A DNA stretch of 64,000 nucleotides from Flaviflexus equikiangi (lineage in GTDB: Bacteria; Actinomycetota; Actinomycetes; Actinomycetales; Actinomycetaceae), in NCBI RefSeq assembly GCF_014069875.1, contig NZ_CP059676.1, forward strand, positions 1 to 64,000, in the 5' to 3' direction. The translations under genes and the position numbers were made by a program. The notes under the pieces are model-generated. The model did not search any database. It saw only the letters and a program-made list of their open reading frames with translations, and was not told where the DNA came from. Of the stretch, positions 10,602 to 18,265 are shown one piece after another. Numbering within the stretch: position 1 is the stretch's first letter; each line of letters starts with the position of its first letter.

Positions 10602-10674
10602 GGGGCTATGGCGCAATTGGTAGCGCATCTGCTTTGCAAGCAGAGGGTTCGGGGTTCGAGTCCCCGTGGCTCCA
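10602..10674 (+). tRNA. tRNA-Ala (TGC)
   Basis: Acceptor GGGGCTA / TGGCTCC, anticodon stem TCTGC/GCAGA with loop TTTGCAA (anticodon TGC), and T-arm CGGGG TTCGAGT CCCCG. The discriminator is A and no CCA is encoded. Confidence 0.97.
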
Positions 10675-10681
10675 CAGAGAA

Positions 10682-10707
10682 CGCGGCACATGGTGCCGCG
10701 TTTTTTT
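10682..10707 (+). terminator. Intrinsic terminator after tRNA-Ala
   Basis: Perfect stem CGCGGCAC-ATG-GTGCCGCG followed by seven T. It ends the tRNA-Ile/DLW-39/tRNA-Ala unit. Confidence 0.92.
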
Positions 10708-10850
10708 GTGCGCCCTGACTCGTATGGCCGTCCTGCGACCCGATACTGCATAGTTTCCCACGTCCTAGCCGCAGCGGAAGTTGGCCTGCGCCGTCGTTGA
10801 AATGATCCCTCAAAGCGTTGACTGGGAGCATTTTCTCCAATTCCCCCATT

Positions 10851-10872
10851 TAATACGGATATAACCGTATTA
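10851..10872. promoter_or_regulatory. Palindromic operator candidate before the molybdopterin oxidoreductase
   Basis: Perfect 8-bp inverted repeat TAATACGG / CCGTATTA with a 6-bp spacer, 38 bp upstream of the GTG start at 10910. It overlaps a TATTAT hexamer (10868-10873) that could be the -10. Size and symmetry fit a dimeric repressor site; the regulator is not identified in this window. Confidence 0.5.
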
Positions 10873-10909
10873 TTAGGTTTAACCAGGTGGTTCGAGTCAA
10901 GGAGAAATT

Positions 10910-12427
10910 GTGGACCCCGATTTTCCGCTGTGGCTGCGCGCCATGCATCTCATGAACTTTGTTCTGATCGGCATCCTGCTTCGGAGCGGATGGGAGATGC
11001 TCTCCTCTCTTCCACGTCTGTGGTGGCGAAACGATTGTGCCCCCGGTACTGAATGGCTCCGCTTCACGAAGCGGAAGCTCCCGAAAGAGGAGGGCGTCTA
11101 TACATCGCTCATGGACGAACGAAGCCTGAGCCCACTGATCTCGCTCCCGGGGAAGAAGAACATCGGTCTGGGACGCCACTGGCACGGCCTGGGGACCACG
11201 CTATGGCTCATCAACGGTCTTGCCTACGTCATCCTTCTCTTCGCGACCGGCCTGTGGCGGCGCATCATCCCCACATCGTGGGATGTATTCCCTCAGGCGT
11301 GGGAGTCCCTGACGATCTACCTGGGTTTCGGAAAGCCGTCGATCGAACACTTCCAGCCGTATGATGCGCTGCAGATGCTGGGATACACGACGATCATTTT
11401 TGTCGTCGCACCACTCATGATCCTCACGGGGCTCGCCATGGCACCGGCGATCCGGTCTCGCTTCCCCCGCTACGTCAAGATGCTCGGCGGCCACCAGGGA
11501 GCACGATCGATCCACTTCATCTGCATGGTGATCATGACGCTCTTCATCATCATGCACGTCAGCCTCGTCTTCCTCGTCCATGCGGAACACAACCTGCCGA
11601 AGATGATGTTCGGGTCTGACGATCCGGCACGCTACGCTCAAGCCTTCACCGTCGCGGTGGCGATGATCATCGCCGTCATCGCATTCTGGATCGCACTCAG
11701 CTACATCTCCCTTGCCGACCGCCCGCGGATGCAGCGCTTCCTTGTCGCCGTGACGGAACCGGTTCGACGTGTCGCTTTCGGCTGGATGAAACCGCGGAAC
11801 CGGAACCAGACCGCATATACGGAGAAGGACATCTCAGAGTTCCACTGGACCAACGGCCTGCCGCCGACCGCGGACGAGTCCGTCGAATGGCTGGAGATGA
11901 GAGACAACGACTGGGCGGACTGGCGACTGCACGTCGGCGGCGACATGATCGACTCATCCCTTGAACTCACACTGGACGACGTCAAGGCACTGCCGGCGCA
12001 CGACTATATTGCGACCCACACGTGCATGCAGGGATGGTCGGCAACATCGCGATGGACGGGAGCCCGTCTCGAGGACATTCTCGCCCTTCTCGGGCCGCGA
12101 CCCGCAACAGCGAAGTATGTCATGATCACCTCGCACGGCCTAGCGCAGGAGATGATCGACCATCGGCCCCGCGAACCGTTCTATGCGGTCATCGACCTCG
12201 AGACGCTGCACGAGGACGACACGGTGCTGACATACTCCCGTAACGGTCAACCACTCGAGTCTCATCTCGGAGCTCCCGCACGACTCCGCGTCGAGTCGAA
12301 CCACGGATACAAGATGGTGAAGTGGGTGAAATCCATCGAATGGATAGAAGACTATTCCGTCTATGGCGATGGTCGAGGCGGGACCCGCGAAGATTCTGCG
12401 CTCCAGGCCTTCAACGGCCGGATTTAG
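10910..12427 (+). CDS. Cytochrome b561-like/molybdopterin oxidoreductase fusion
   Basis: A 505-residue membrane redox enzyme. Residues 1 to about 270 hold about five membrane helices with several His residues (e.g. MHLMNF, RHWHGLG, IHFICMV, IMHVSL), like haem-b anchors. From about residue 320 there is a sulfite-oxidase-type molybdopterin fold. C372 in THTCMQGWS is the expected Mo ligand, and GAPARLRVE lies nearer the C-terminus. Such fusions probably pass electrons between the quinone pool and an unknown oxo-substrate. The GTG start has AAGGAG (10899-10904). No partner subunit is adjacent, so the substrate cannot be named. Confidence 0.8.
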   Translation: MDPDFPLWLRAMHLMNFVLIGILLRSGWEMLSSLPRLWWRNDCAPGTEWLRFTKRKLPKEEGVYTSLMDERSLSPLISLPGKKNIGLGRHWHGLGTTLWLINGLAYVILLFATGLWRRIIPTSWDVFPQAWESLTIYLGFGKPSIEHFQPYDALQMLGYTTIIFVVAPLMILTGLAMAPAIRSRFPRYVKMLGGHQGARSIHFICMVIMTLFIIMHVSLVFLVHAEHNLPKMMFGSDDPARYAQAFTVAVAMIIAVIAFWIALSYISLADRPRMQRFLVAVTEPVRRVAFGWMKPRNRNQTAYTEKDISEFHWTNGLPPTADESVEWLEMRDNDWADWRLHVGGDMIDSSLELTLDDVKALPAHDYIATHTCMQGWSATSRWTGARLEDILALLGPRPATAKYVMITSHGLAQEMIDHRPREPFYAVIDLETLHEDDTVLTYSRNGQPLESHLGAPARLRVESNHGYKMVKWVKSIEWIEDYSVYGDGRGGTREDSALQAFNGRI

Positions 12428-12437
12428 GAGATAACCG

Positions 12438-12668
12438 ATGATAGCGACAATCTATCGACTTCATGGAGTGTCGACAGACGACGACATCCTCAACCTGAGA
12501 CTGACAGTCAGTTCCTACGATGAACAGGTCGGAGGGGTGTCTTTCGAACGTCTGGCAGACGGCTCGACGCTCATGATTATCAAGCATCGAGAGGGGACGC
12601 TCCTGTCGACGGAGAACATTTCCCGACTCGTCCAAGAGGCCGGTCCGTTCACAATGGAGACGATGTGA
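12438..12668 (+). CDS. Small hypothetical protein
   Basis: A 76-residue soluble protein starting MIATIYRLHGVSTDD, preceded by AGGAGAT and lying 10 bases after the molybdopterin oxidoreductase. It is probably co-transcribed with it. No membrane segment, metal motif or cysteine pair is visible. Alternating hydrophobic residues suggest a small alpha/beta fold. I do not recognise a family; it may be an accessory of the preceding enzyme. Confidence 0.65.
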   Translation: MIATIYRLHGVSTDDDILNLRLTVSSYDEQVGGVSFERLADGSTLMIIKHREGTLLSTENISRLVQEAGPFTMETM

Positions 12669-12774
12669 GAGATCCGCAGACGGCATAAATAGCTGTAAAA
12701 AACGCGTTCCGGGGCACGACACGTGCGGCAACTCGCTAAGCTGGTCCCACTGCCGACTACAGTGAGGACCACTC

Positions 12775-13587
12775 GTGATCCAATTCCGCGATGTTGGAAA
12801 GACCTATCCGGACGGCACCGTTGCCGTTCACAGCTTCAGCTACACCGCTGATGAGGGGAAGATCGTTGCGCTTGTCGGAGCATCCGGATCCGGGAAGACG
12901 ACGCTGCTTCGCATGGTCAATCGGATGGTCGAACCGTCGCGCGGATCGGTCTGGGTCGACGGAGAGGATGTCTCCACGGTTGACCGGGTCGCGCTGAGAC
13001 GATCGATCGGCTACGTCCTGCAGGCCGGTGGTCTCCTCCCTCACCGCACCGTGATCGACAATGTCGCGACTGTTCCCATGCTTCTCGGAGTGCCTCGCCG
13101 CCAGGCGCGCATGGCAGCGGGGGAGCTCCTGGAGCGAGTCGGCCTCGACCAGACGATGGGGCGGCGCTATCCCTCCCAGCTGTCGGGAGGTCAGCAGCAG
13201 AGGGTCGGCGTTGCGCGGGCACTTGCCGCGAACCCCAAGGTCATGCTCATGGATGAGCCATTCGGAGCGGTCGATCCCATCGTGCGTCGGGAACTGCAGG
13301 ACGAACTGAAGCGGCTCCAGAGTGATCTGGGAAAGACCATCATTCTCGTCACGCACGACATTGACGAGGCTTTCCACGTGGGGCACGAGGTCGTCCTCCT
13401 TCGGGAAGGCGGGGAGATCGTCCAATCGGGAGTCCCGGAGGAGATTCTCGCCCATCCGCGCAACCAGTATGTTCGGGACTTCATCGGGGCAGACAGAGCT
13501 GAACGGAACTTCTCCATCCGCACCATCGACGGCCGGCAGATCGTCATCGATGGCGATGGTCGCCCGGCAGGGCTGCTGAACCCATGA
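12775..13587 (+). CDS. Osmoprotectant ABC transporter ATP-binding protein (OpuCA/ProV-like)
   Basis: ATPase of a quaternary-amine (glycine betaine/choline/carnitine-type) importer. Walker A GASGSGKTT, Q-loop YVLQAGGLLPH, signature LSGGQQQRVG and Walker B VMLMDEP are all present. At 270 residues it lacks the C-terminal CBS pair of classical OpuCA/ProV, so the usual ionic-strength sensor is absent. GTG start with GAGGAC upstream. The stop overlaps the next gene (ATGA). First of four genes. Confidence 0.9.
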   Translation: MIQFRDVGKTYPDGTVAVHSFSYTADEGKIVALVGASGSGKTTLLRMVNRMVEPSRGSVWVDGEDVSTVDRVALRRSIGYVLQAGGLLPHRTVIDNVATVPMLLGVPRRQARMAAGELLERVGLDQTMGRRYPSQLSGGQQQRVGVARALAANPKVMLMDEPFGAVDPIVRRELQDELKRLQSDLGKTIILVTHDIDEAFHVGHEVVLLREGGEIVQSGVPEEILAHPRNQYVRDFIGADRAERNFSIRTIDGRQIVIDGDGRPAGLLNP

Positions 13588-14243
13588 CCTGGCTCTCCTA
13601 CTCGTGGGGGCATATCGCCGATCTGCTTCTTATTCACCTGGCGATCACGATCCCTCCGATCCTCATCTCGATTCTTATCGCCGTGCCGATCGGCAGACTC
13701 GCGTTTCGCTATCCCCGCCTCGGCGGGCCACTTCTGTCCGCATCGACCCTGCTGTACGCAATCCCCGCGCTGCCGCTCCTCATCATCATTCCCGTTCTTT
13801 TCGGGACCTCGCTGAGATCGTCCGCCACGATCACGATCGCGCTCACCGTCTATGGGGTTGCCCTGCTTGTGCGAAGTGCGGCAGATGGTTTCGAGTCGGT
13901 CGATCCGGCCGTGCGCCAGGCGGCGCTAGCCGTGGGCTACTCGAAACGGCACATGCTGTGGCTCGTGGACCTGCCCTTGGCCACCCCCGTCATCGTGTCC
14001 GGCATCCGCGTCGTCACAGTCAGCACGGTGGGACTGACGACCATCGGCGCACTCGTCGGCATCCAGAGCCTCGGCAGTCTCTTCACCGATGGGTTCCAGC
14101 GGGACATCCCGGCGTCGATCGTGACCGGTATCGTTCTCACCGTCATCGTTGCTCTCGCCCTCGATGCCCTCGTTCAACTGATCGGCTACCTCCTGACGCC
14201 CTGGACGCGTGCGGGATCAAGCCGGGGGGTGGGTGTCTCATGA
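13584..14243 (+). CDS. Osmoprotectant ABC transporter permease (OpuCB-like)
   Basis: A 219-residue inner-membrane permease with about five or six helices and the EAA-type loop AALAVGYSKRHMLWLVDLPLA facing the ATPase. It overlaps the ATPase gene by four bases and the second permease by four bases. Two different permeases plus one ATPase and one lipoprotein is the OpuC-type arrangement. Confidence 0.9.
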   Translation: MTWLSYSWGHIADLLLIHLAITIPPILISILIAVPIGRLAFRYPRLGGPLLSASTLLYAIPALPLLIIIPVLFGTSLRSSATITIALTVYGVALLVRSAADGFESVDPAVRQAALAVGYSKRHMLWLVDLPLATPVIVSGIRVVTVSTVGLTTIGALVGIQSLGSLFTDGFQRDIPASIVTGIVLTVIVALALDALVQLIGYLLTPWTRAGSSRGVGVS

Positions 14244-14926
14244 TCCTCAACGACACGCTTGACTGGCTCCTCGACAGTGCACGATGGTCCGGAAGCGGCA
14301 GCATCCCCCAGCGGGTGGGGGAGCACCTCGCCATCACTTTCATCGTCGTCCTCATCGCCGCCACGATCGCCATCCCCATCGGTGTGATGATCGGGCACAA
14401 GCGGCGCGGCAAGGCCTTCGTCGTCGGTGTTGCGGGAGCACTGCGAGCTATCCCCTCCCTCGGCCTGCTCACCCTCGTGGGTCTCTCGGTGGGCATCGGA
14501 CTCCAGGCGCCTCTCGTCACGCTCGTCGTCCTCGCTATCCCCTCCCTCTTGGCGGGAGCATACTCGGGAGTCGAGTCCGTCAATCGTCAGACGGTGGATG
14601 CTGCGAGGGCACTGGGTATGAGCGAACCACAGATCGTGTGGAAGGTGGAGCTGCCCCTCGCTTCCCCCGTGATCGTCGGCGGCATACGAGCCGCCACCCT
14701 GCAGGTTGTCGCCACCGCAACCCTCGCGGCATATGTGGCGGATTTCGGTCTCGGCCGGTACGTCTTCTCCGGGCTCAAAGGTGGGGACTACTCACCGATG
14801 CTTGCGGGCGCACTTCTCGTCACGATACTCGCGATCATCCTCGAGCTGATCCTTGCGTCGATCCATCGAGCATCACGTAGACTCGCATATCCAGTCGGTA
14901 TAGCCACCGTGAAGGGAACACCATGA
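14240..14926 (+). CDS. Osmoprotectant ABC transporter permease (OpuCD-like)
   Basis: A 228-residue membrane permease. The frame is open much further upstream, but that part overlaps the previous permease in another frame. The ATG at 14240, overlapping the previous stop, gives the normal family length and N-terminus MILNDTLDWLLD. The EAA-like loop DAARALGMSEPQIVWKVELP is present. It pairs with the preceding permease to form the channel. Confidence 0.9.
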   Translation: MILNDTLDWLLDSARWSGSGSIPQRVGEHLAITFIVVLIAATIAIPIGVMIGHKRRGKAFVVGVAGALRAIPSLGLLTLVGLSVGIGLQAPLVTLVVLAIPSLLAGAYSGVESVNRQTVDAARALGMSEPQIVWKVELPLASPVIVGGIRAATLQVVATATLAAYVADFGLGRYVFSGLKGGDYSPMLAGALLVTILAIILELILASIHRASRRLAYPVGIATVKGTP

Positions 14927-15822
14927 AACGAACACTTGCCCTCCTGACCATCCTCGGTCTGGGGATGGGAGCCTGCTCGAGCGACGATCCGCTGGCGGAC
15001 GATGCCGGCGGAGATCAGGGAGAATCCCGGGCGATCGTCATCGGATCCCAGGATTACTATTCGAACGAGATCATCGCAGAGATCTATGCGCAGGCACTGG
15101 AAGCCGAAGGTTTCAAGGTCGAACGAGAGTTCCGGATCGGCCAGCGCGAGGCCTACGTTCCAGACATTGAATCGGGAGCCATCGATCTCTTCCCCGAATA
15201 CTCCGGCCCGCTGCTGCGGTATTGGGCGGGCGAAACCGACGTTCGGGAGGCAAGCGAGGTTCACCGAGAGCTTGTCGAGATCGCACCGGAGGGAGTACGC
15301 GTCCTCGAATACTCCCCGGCCACAGACCAGGATGCCTACTTCGTGACGCGAGAGTTCGCTGAAGAGTGGGATCTCGAATCTTTGGGCGACCTAGCCAATG
15401 TCACCGTACCGATGACGATCGGCGGCAACTCTGAGCTCGAAACGCGGCCCAATGGTCCACAGGGGCTGCTCGATGTCTACGGGATCGAGGTCGGCTTTAC
15501 CCCGATCGAAGACGGCGGCGGCCAGCTCACCGTCAACGCTCTCGAGGCGGGCGACATCCAGATGGCACTGATCTACACAGCCGATCCGAAGATCGCTGAT
15601 CTTGACGTTGTCATGCTCGAGGACACGGAGAGCATGTTCTTGGCCTCTCACGTCGTGCCCCTCGCGTCTGACAATGTCGATGAGCAGGCTGAAGAGATCA
15701 TCAACCGCATCAGTGCGGCCATGGATACCGATCAGCTCGTTGCGCTCAATGCACGATCTGTCAACGATCAGCTACCGGCATCAACAATCGCAGCCGACTG
15801 GCTGGCAGATCAGAACTTCTAG
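14923..15822 (+). CDS. Glycine betaine/osmoprotectant-binding lipoprotein (OpuCC-like)
   Basis: A 299-residue extracellular binding protein tethered as a lipoprotein. The signal MKRTLALLTILGLGMGAC has lipobox GMGAC, with C18 lipidated. The mature part resembles the OpuAC domain (SQDYYSNEIIAEIYAQALE, AIDLFPEYSGP). Such proteins bind quaternary amines through an aromatic box; the exact ligand cannot be read. ATGA overlap with the preceding permease. Last gene of the operon. Confidence 0.9.
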   Translation: MKRTLALLTILGLGMGACSSDDPLADDAGGDQGESRAIVIGSQDYYSNEIIAEIYAQALEAEGFKVEREFRIGQREAYVPDIESGAIDLFPEYSGPLLRYWAGETDVREASEVHRELVEIAPEGVRVLEYSPATDQDAYFVTREFAEEWDLESLGDLANVTVPMTIGGNSELETRPNGPQGLLDVYGIEVGFTPIEDGGGQLTVNALEAGDIQMALIYTADPKIADLDVVMLEDTESMFLASHVVPLASDNVDEQAEEIINRISAAMDTDQLVALNARSVNDQLPASTIAADWLADQNF

Positions 15823-15827
15823 ATAGG

Positions 15828-15863
15828 TGAAGGCCCGAACACCGCATGGTGCTCGGGCCTTCA
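15828..15863. terminator. Bidirectional terminator
   Basis: Perfect 11-bp stem TGAAGGCCCGA / TCGGGCCTTCA between the convergent binding-protein gene and the coiled-coil protein gene. Confidence 0.8.
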
Positions 15864-15872
15864 CTCATGACA

Positions 15873-16637
15873 CTACTTGGTGTCGGGCTTTCCGAGATCT
15901 GACTTGTCGTCAGCCTCGGCCAGTCCCGCCTGGGCGGCGGCCTCAGCCTCTGAGAGAGCAGGCTTGTCGACCTTCTCTGCCGGCACCGGGTCGTTGACTA
16001 CTGCCTCGGCTTCGGCCAGAGGATCGGAGTTCCGTGCAGCGGCGTCTTCAGCGGCGATGTCCTCCCAGTAGGCTTCCGCCCACGGATCCTCGATCGGCTG
16101 ATTCCTCTTCCACACGAAGTAGCCGATTCCGGCTGCGGAAGCCGCGACGAGTGCCCAACCGAGCTTGCACTTCTTCTTCTGCTTGGGCTGCGTCTTCAAT
16201 GCCTTCGATGAGGCCTCGGAGATGGCAAGCGCCTTCGTCTTGAGGTCAGCATCCTTGGCGGCCTCTTCGCGTGCCGCCTCCGCGGCGGCGCGCAGACGCG
16301 GCAGGTATTCCTGCTCCCACACTTCACTTGCATTGTGCGTCGCGTCCTGTGCCTTCCGCGACGCATTCTCGATCTTCGGAGCGGCCCACTTGGCGCTCTG
16401 GTCCGCGTAGCGCTTCGCCTGCTTGCTCGCACGCGTCGCGTAGACATTCGCCTCGCCCGACGCCTTCTCTGCGAAGTGCTTCGTGTTTTCGCCAACGTGC
16501 TTGGCGTATTCGCTCAGGCCACCCGCGCGGGTGCCGAGCAGGTCTGCCCACTCGCCCAACTGGCGGCTGAGCACCTCTCCGAGTTCCCCAGTCTGGGATT
16601 TCGCCAGTGCTGGAGCGGTCTTCTTCTGGCCGAACAT
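15873..16637 (-). CDS. Coiled-coil, single-span membrane protein of unknown function
   Basis: A 254-residue protein. Residues about 20-150 are an Ala/Glu/Lys-rich amphipathic helix resembling apolipoprotein or YtxH-like repeats. A cluster KKKCKLG follows, then one membrane helix WALVAASAAGIGYFVWKR (about 164-181) and an acidic C-terminal tail. It may act as a membrane-bound spacer or stress protein, but no function is established. ATG start with GGAGGTG upstream. It is encoded opposite the flanking genes. Confidence 0.75.
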   Translation of the reverse strand: MFGQKKTAPALAKSQTGELGEVLSRQLGEWADLLGTRAGGLSEYAKHVGENTKHFAEKASGEANVYATRASKQAKRYADQSAKWAAPKIENASRKAQDATHNASEVWEQEYLPRLRAAAEAAREEAAKDADLKTKALAISEASSKALKTQPKQKKKCKLGWALVAASAAGIGYFVWKRNQPIEDPWAEAYWEDIAAEDAAARNSDPLAEAEAVVNDPVPAEKVDKPALSEAEAAAQAGLAEADDKSDLGKPDTK

Positions 16638-16787
16638 ACGACACCTCCATGTGGATTCGACTAACTCTATGAAGTCTATCTCTCATCAAACAGCTTCGCT
16701 CGCATTGGTTTAAGTTGCCGCGCGAAATACGCCGATGGCGCAAGGAGATGTTGGGCGTCGACGGGGGTTAGTGGGAAGATAGTCCCC

Positions 16788-17309
16788 ATGGAAGCAACAC
16801 TGCATACAAATCATGGCGACATTGTCGTCGAACTCTACCCCAACCACGCTCCCGCGACCGTCGCGAACTTCACCGAGCTCGCGACAGGTGAGCGCGAGTG
16901 GCAGAACCCCGCAACGGGTGAGCGCACGTCCAAGCCGCTCTACGATGGCGTGGTTTTCCACCGCATCATCCCCGGCTTCATGATCCAGGGCGGTGACCCG
17001 TTGGGCACCGGTACGGGAGGCCCCGGCTACAACTTCGACGACGAGATCCACCCCGAGCTGTCCTTCACGGAGCCTTACATGCTCGCGATGGCGAATGCTG
17101 GGAAGATCGGTGGCCGCGGCACGAACGGTTCACAGTTCTTCATCACGGTCGCTCCCACGACGTGGCTGCAGGGCAAGCACACGATCTTTGGCCGGGTCGC
17201 GAACGATGATTCGCGAAAGGTCGTGGACGAGATCGCTGCCGTAGCAACCAACGCCCAGGATCGTCCTCTCGAGGACGTTGTCATCACCTCCATCTCCGTC
17301 TCAGCATGA
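16788..17309 (+). CDS. ppiA: Cyclophilin-type peptidyl-prolyl isomerase
   Basis: Cytoplasmic cis-trans prolyl isomerase of 173 residues with no signal peptide. Cyclophilin motifs: VVFHRIIPGFMIQGGDP (catalytic Arg in FHRI), NGSQFFIT and HTIFGRV. It corresponds to the single-domain PpiA found near the origin in mycobacteria. The stop overlaps the rhomboid ATG. Confidence 0.97.
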   Translation: MEATLHTNHGDIVVELYPNHAPATVANFTELATGEREWQNPATGERTSKPLYDGVVFHRIIPGFMIQGGDPLGTGTGGPGYNFDDEIHPELSFTEPYMLAMANAGKIGGRGTNGSQFFITVAPTTWLQGKHTIFGRVANDDSRKVVDEIAAVATNAQDRPLEDVVITSISVSA

Positions 17310-17980
17310 CCGAGTATCCGGATCCGGTGCCGGCCGATCGCGCGCCGGATCCGGATCGACCTCGCCGTCGGCGACCTGCTGTCACGACCGCACTCATCGT
17401 CATGTGCGTGGGAGTGTACGGGTTCGGACGTCTCTGGCCAGAGGTCGAATCAACCCTCATCTTCGCGCCATGGCTGGGCGAGACACAGCCGTACAGGTTT
17501 ATCGGATCGGCCTTCATCCACGCCGATTTCTGGCATCTCATCTTCAATATGTATGCGCTATGGCTCGTCGGCAACGCGATCGAGCCGGCTTTTGGTCGAT
17601 GGCGCTTCATCGCCCTGTATGCCCTGTCTGCGATTGGCGGCAACGTTGCCGTCCTCGTCCTCTCAGACCCGACGGGCGTCAGCTATTTCACCTTTGTCGT
17701 CGGCGCTTCGGGTGCCGTCTTCGGTCTGTTCGGGGCGCTCTTCGTTCTCGCCAAGCGACTGTCTCGGGATACGACTGCACTCCTTATCCTTCTCGGCATC
17801 AATCTCATCCTCGGTTTCATTCTCGAGGGGATCTCATGGCAGTCACATCTCGGCGGCCTCATCGTCGGCGTCGTCCTGGCCTTCTTCTACGTGAGGACGA
17901 ACAGGCTGTGGGGACACATTGCAGCCACGGTAGCGGTGGCGATGACCCTCGCCGGCACGATTCTGCTGAACTACGCCTAG
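17306..17980 (+). CDS. Rhomboid family intramembrane serine protease
   Basis: A 224-residue membrane protease. Catalytic Ser135 is in GASG and catalytic His181 in SHLGG. HADFWHLIFNMYALW supplies the conserved His/Asn of helix 2. About six membrane helices follow a charged, Pro-rich N-terminus. It cleaves membrane-spanning substrates; the substrate is unknown. It overlaps ppiA by four bases, a pairing also seen near the mycobacterial origin. Confidence 0.95.
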   Translation: MTEYPDPVPADRAPDPDRPRRRRPAVTTALIVMCVGVYGFGRLWPEVESTLIFAPWLGETQPYRFIGSAFIHADFWHLIFNMYALWLVGNAIEPAFGRWRFIALYALSAIGGNVAVLVLSDPTGVSYFTFVVGASGAVFGLFGALFVLAKRLSRDTTALLILLGINLILGFILEGISWQSHLGGLIVGVVLAFFYVRTNRLWGHIAATVAVAMTLAGTILLNYA

Positions 17981-17997
17981 GACTTTGCGACTAGATG

Positions 17998-18022
17998 ACC
18001 GCCCGAGAGGGCGGTTTTTTTC
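17998..18022 (+). terminator. Intrinsic terminator after the rhomboid gene
   Basis: Stem ACCGCCC-GAGA-GGGCGGT followed by a run of T. Confidence 0.92.
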
Positions 18023-18059
18023 ACATTCTCGACGCAATTTCTTCCACCCCAACCAGTAG

Positions 18060-18179
18060 TTGTCCACAGATTTATCCACAGCTGGGGATAGTTGCGGTCG
18101 CAAGGACTGGATCTTTCCGCATGATCCTGGGAAGTTACACGCGTGTAGTTATCCACTTGTGTACGAAAACTGTGGATAA
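18060..18179. promoter_or_regulatory. DnaA-box cluster A
   Basis: Boxes at 18060-18068 (TTGTCCACA), 18072-18080 (TTATCCACA), 18149-18157 (TTATCCACT, one mismatch) and, on the minus strand, 18171-18179 (TGTGGATAA). The cluster lies in a 243-bp gap between convergent genes, downstream of the rhomboid terminator. No promoter function is therefore expected; titration or a structural role is more likely. Confidence 0.75.
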
Positions 18180-18265
18180 CTTTTGACTGCTTCCACAGCA
18201 GTGGATGAAATTGTGTGTAACCGGGACCTGTGTTACCTTTTCGCCCCCATGCAGACAGTCGCCGT

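Noticed and set aside
13604-14239. Long N-terminal extension of the second osmoprotectant permease
   Set aside because: Arg/Pro/His-rich, out of frame over the first permease; ATG 14240 overlaps the previous stop and gives the family length.
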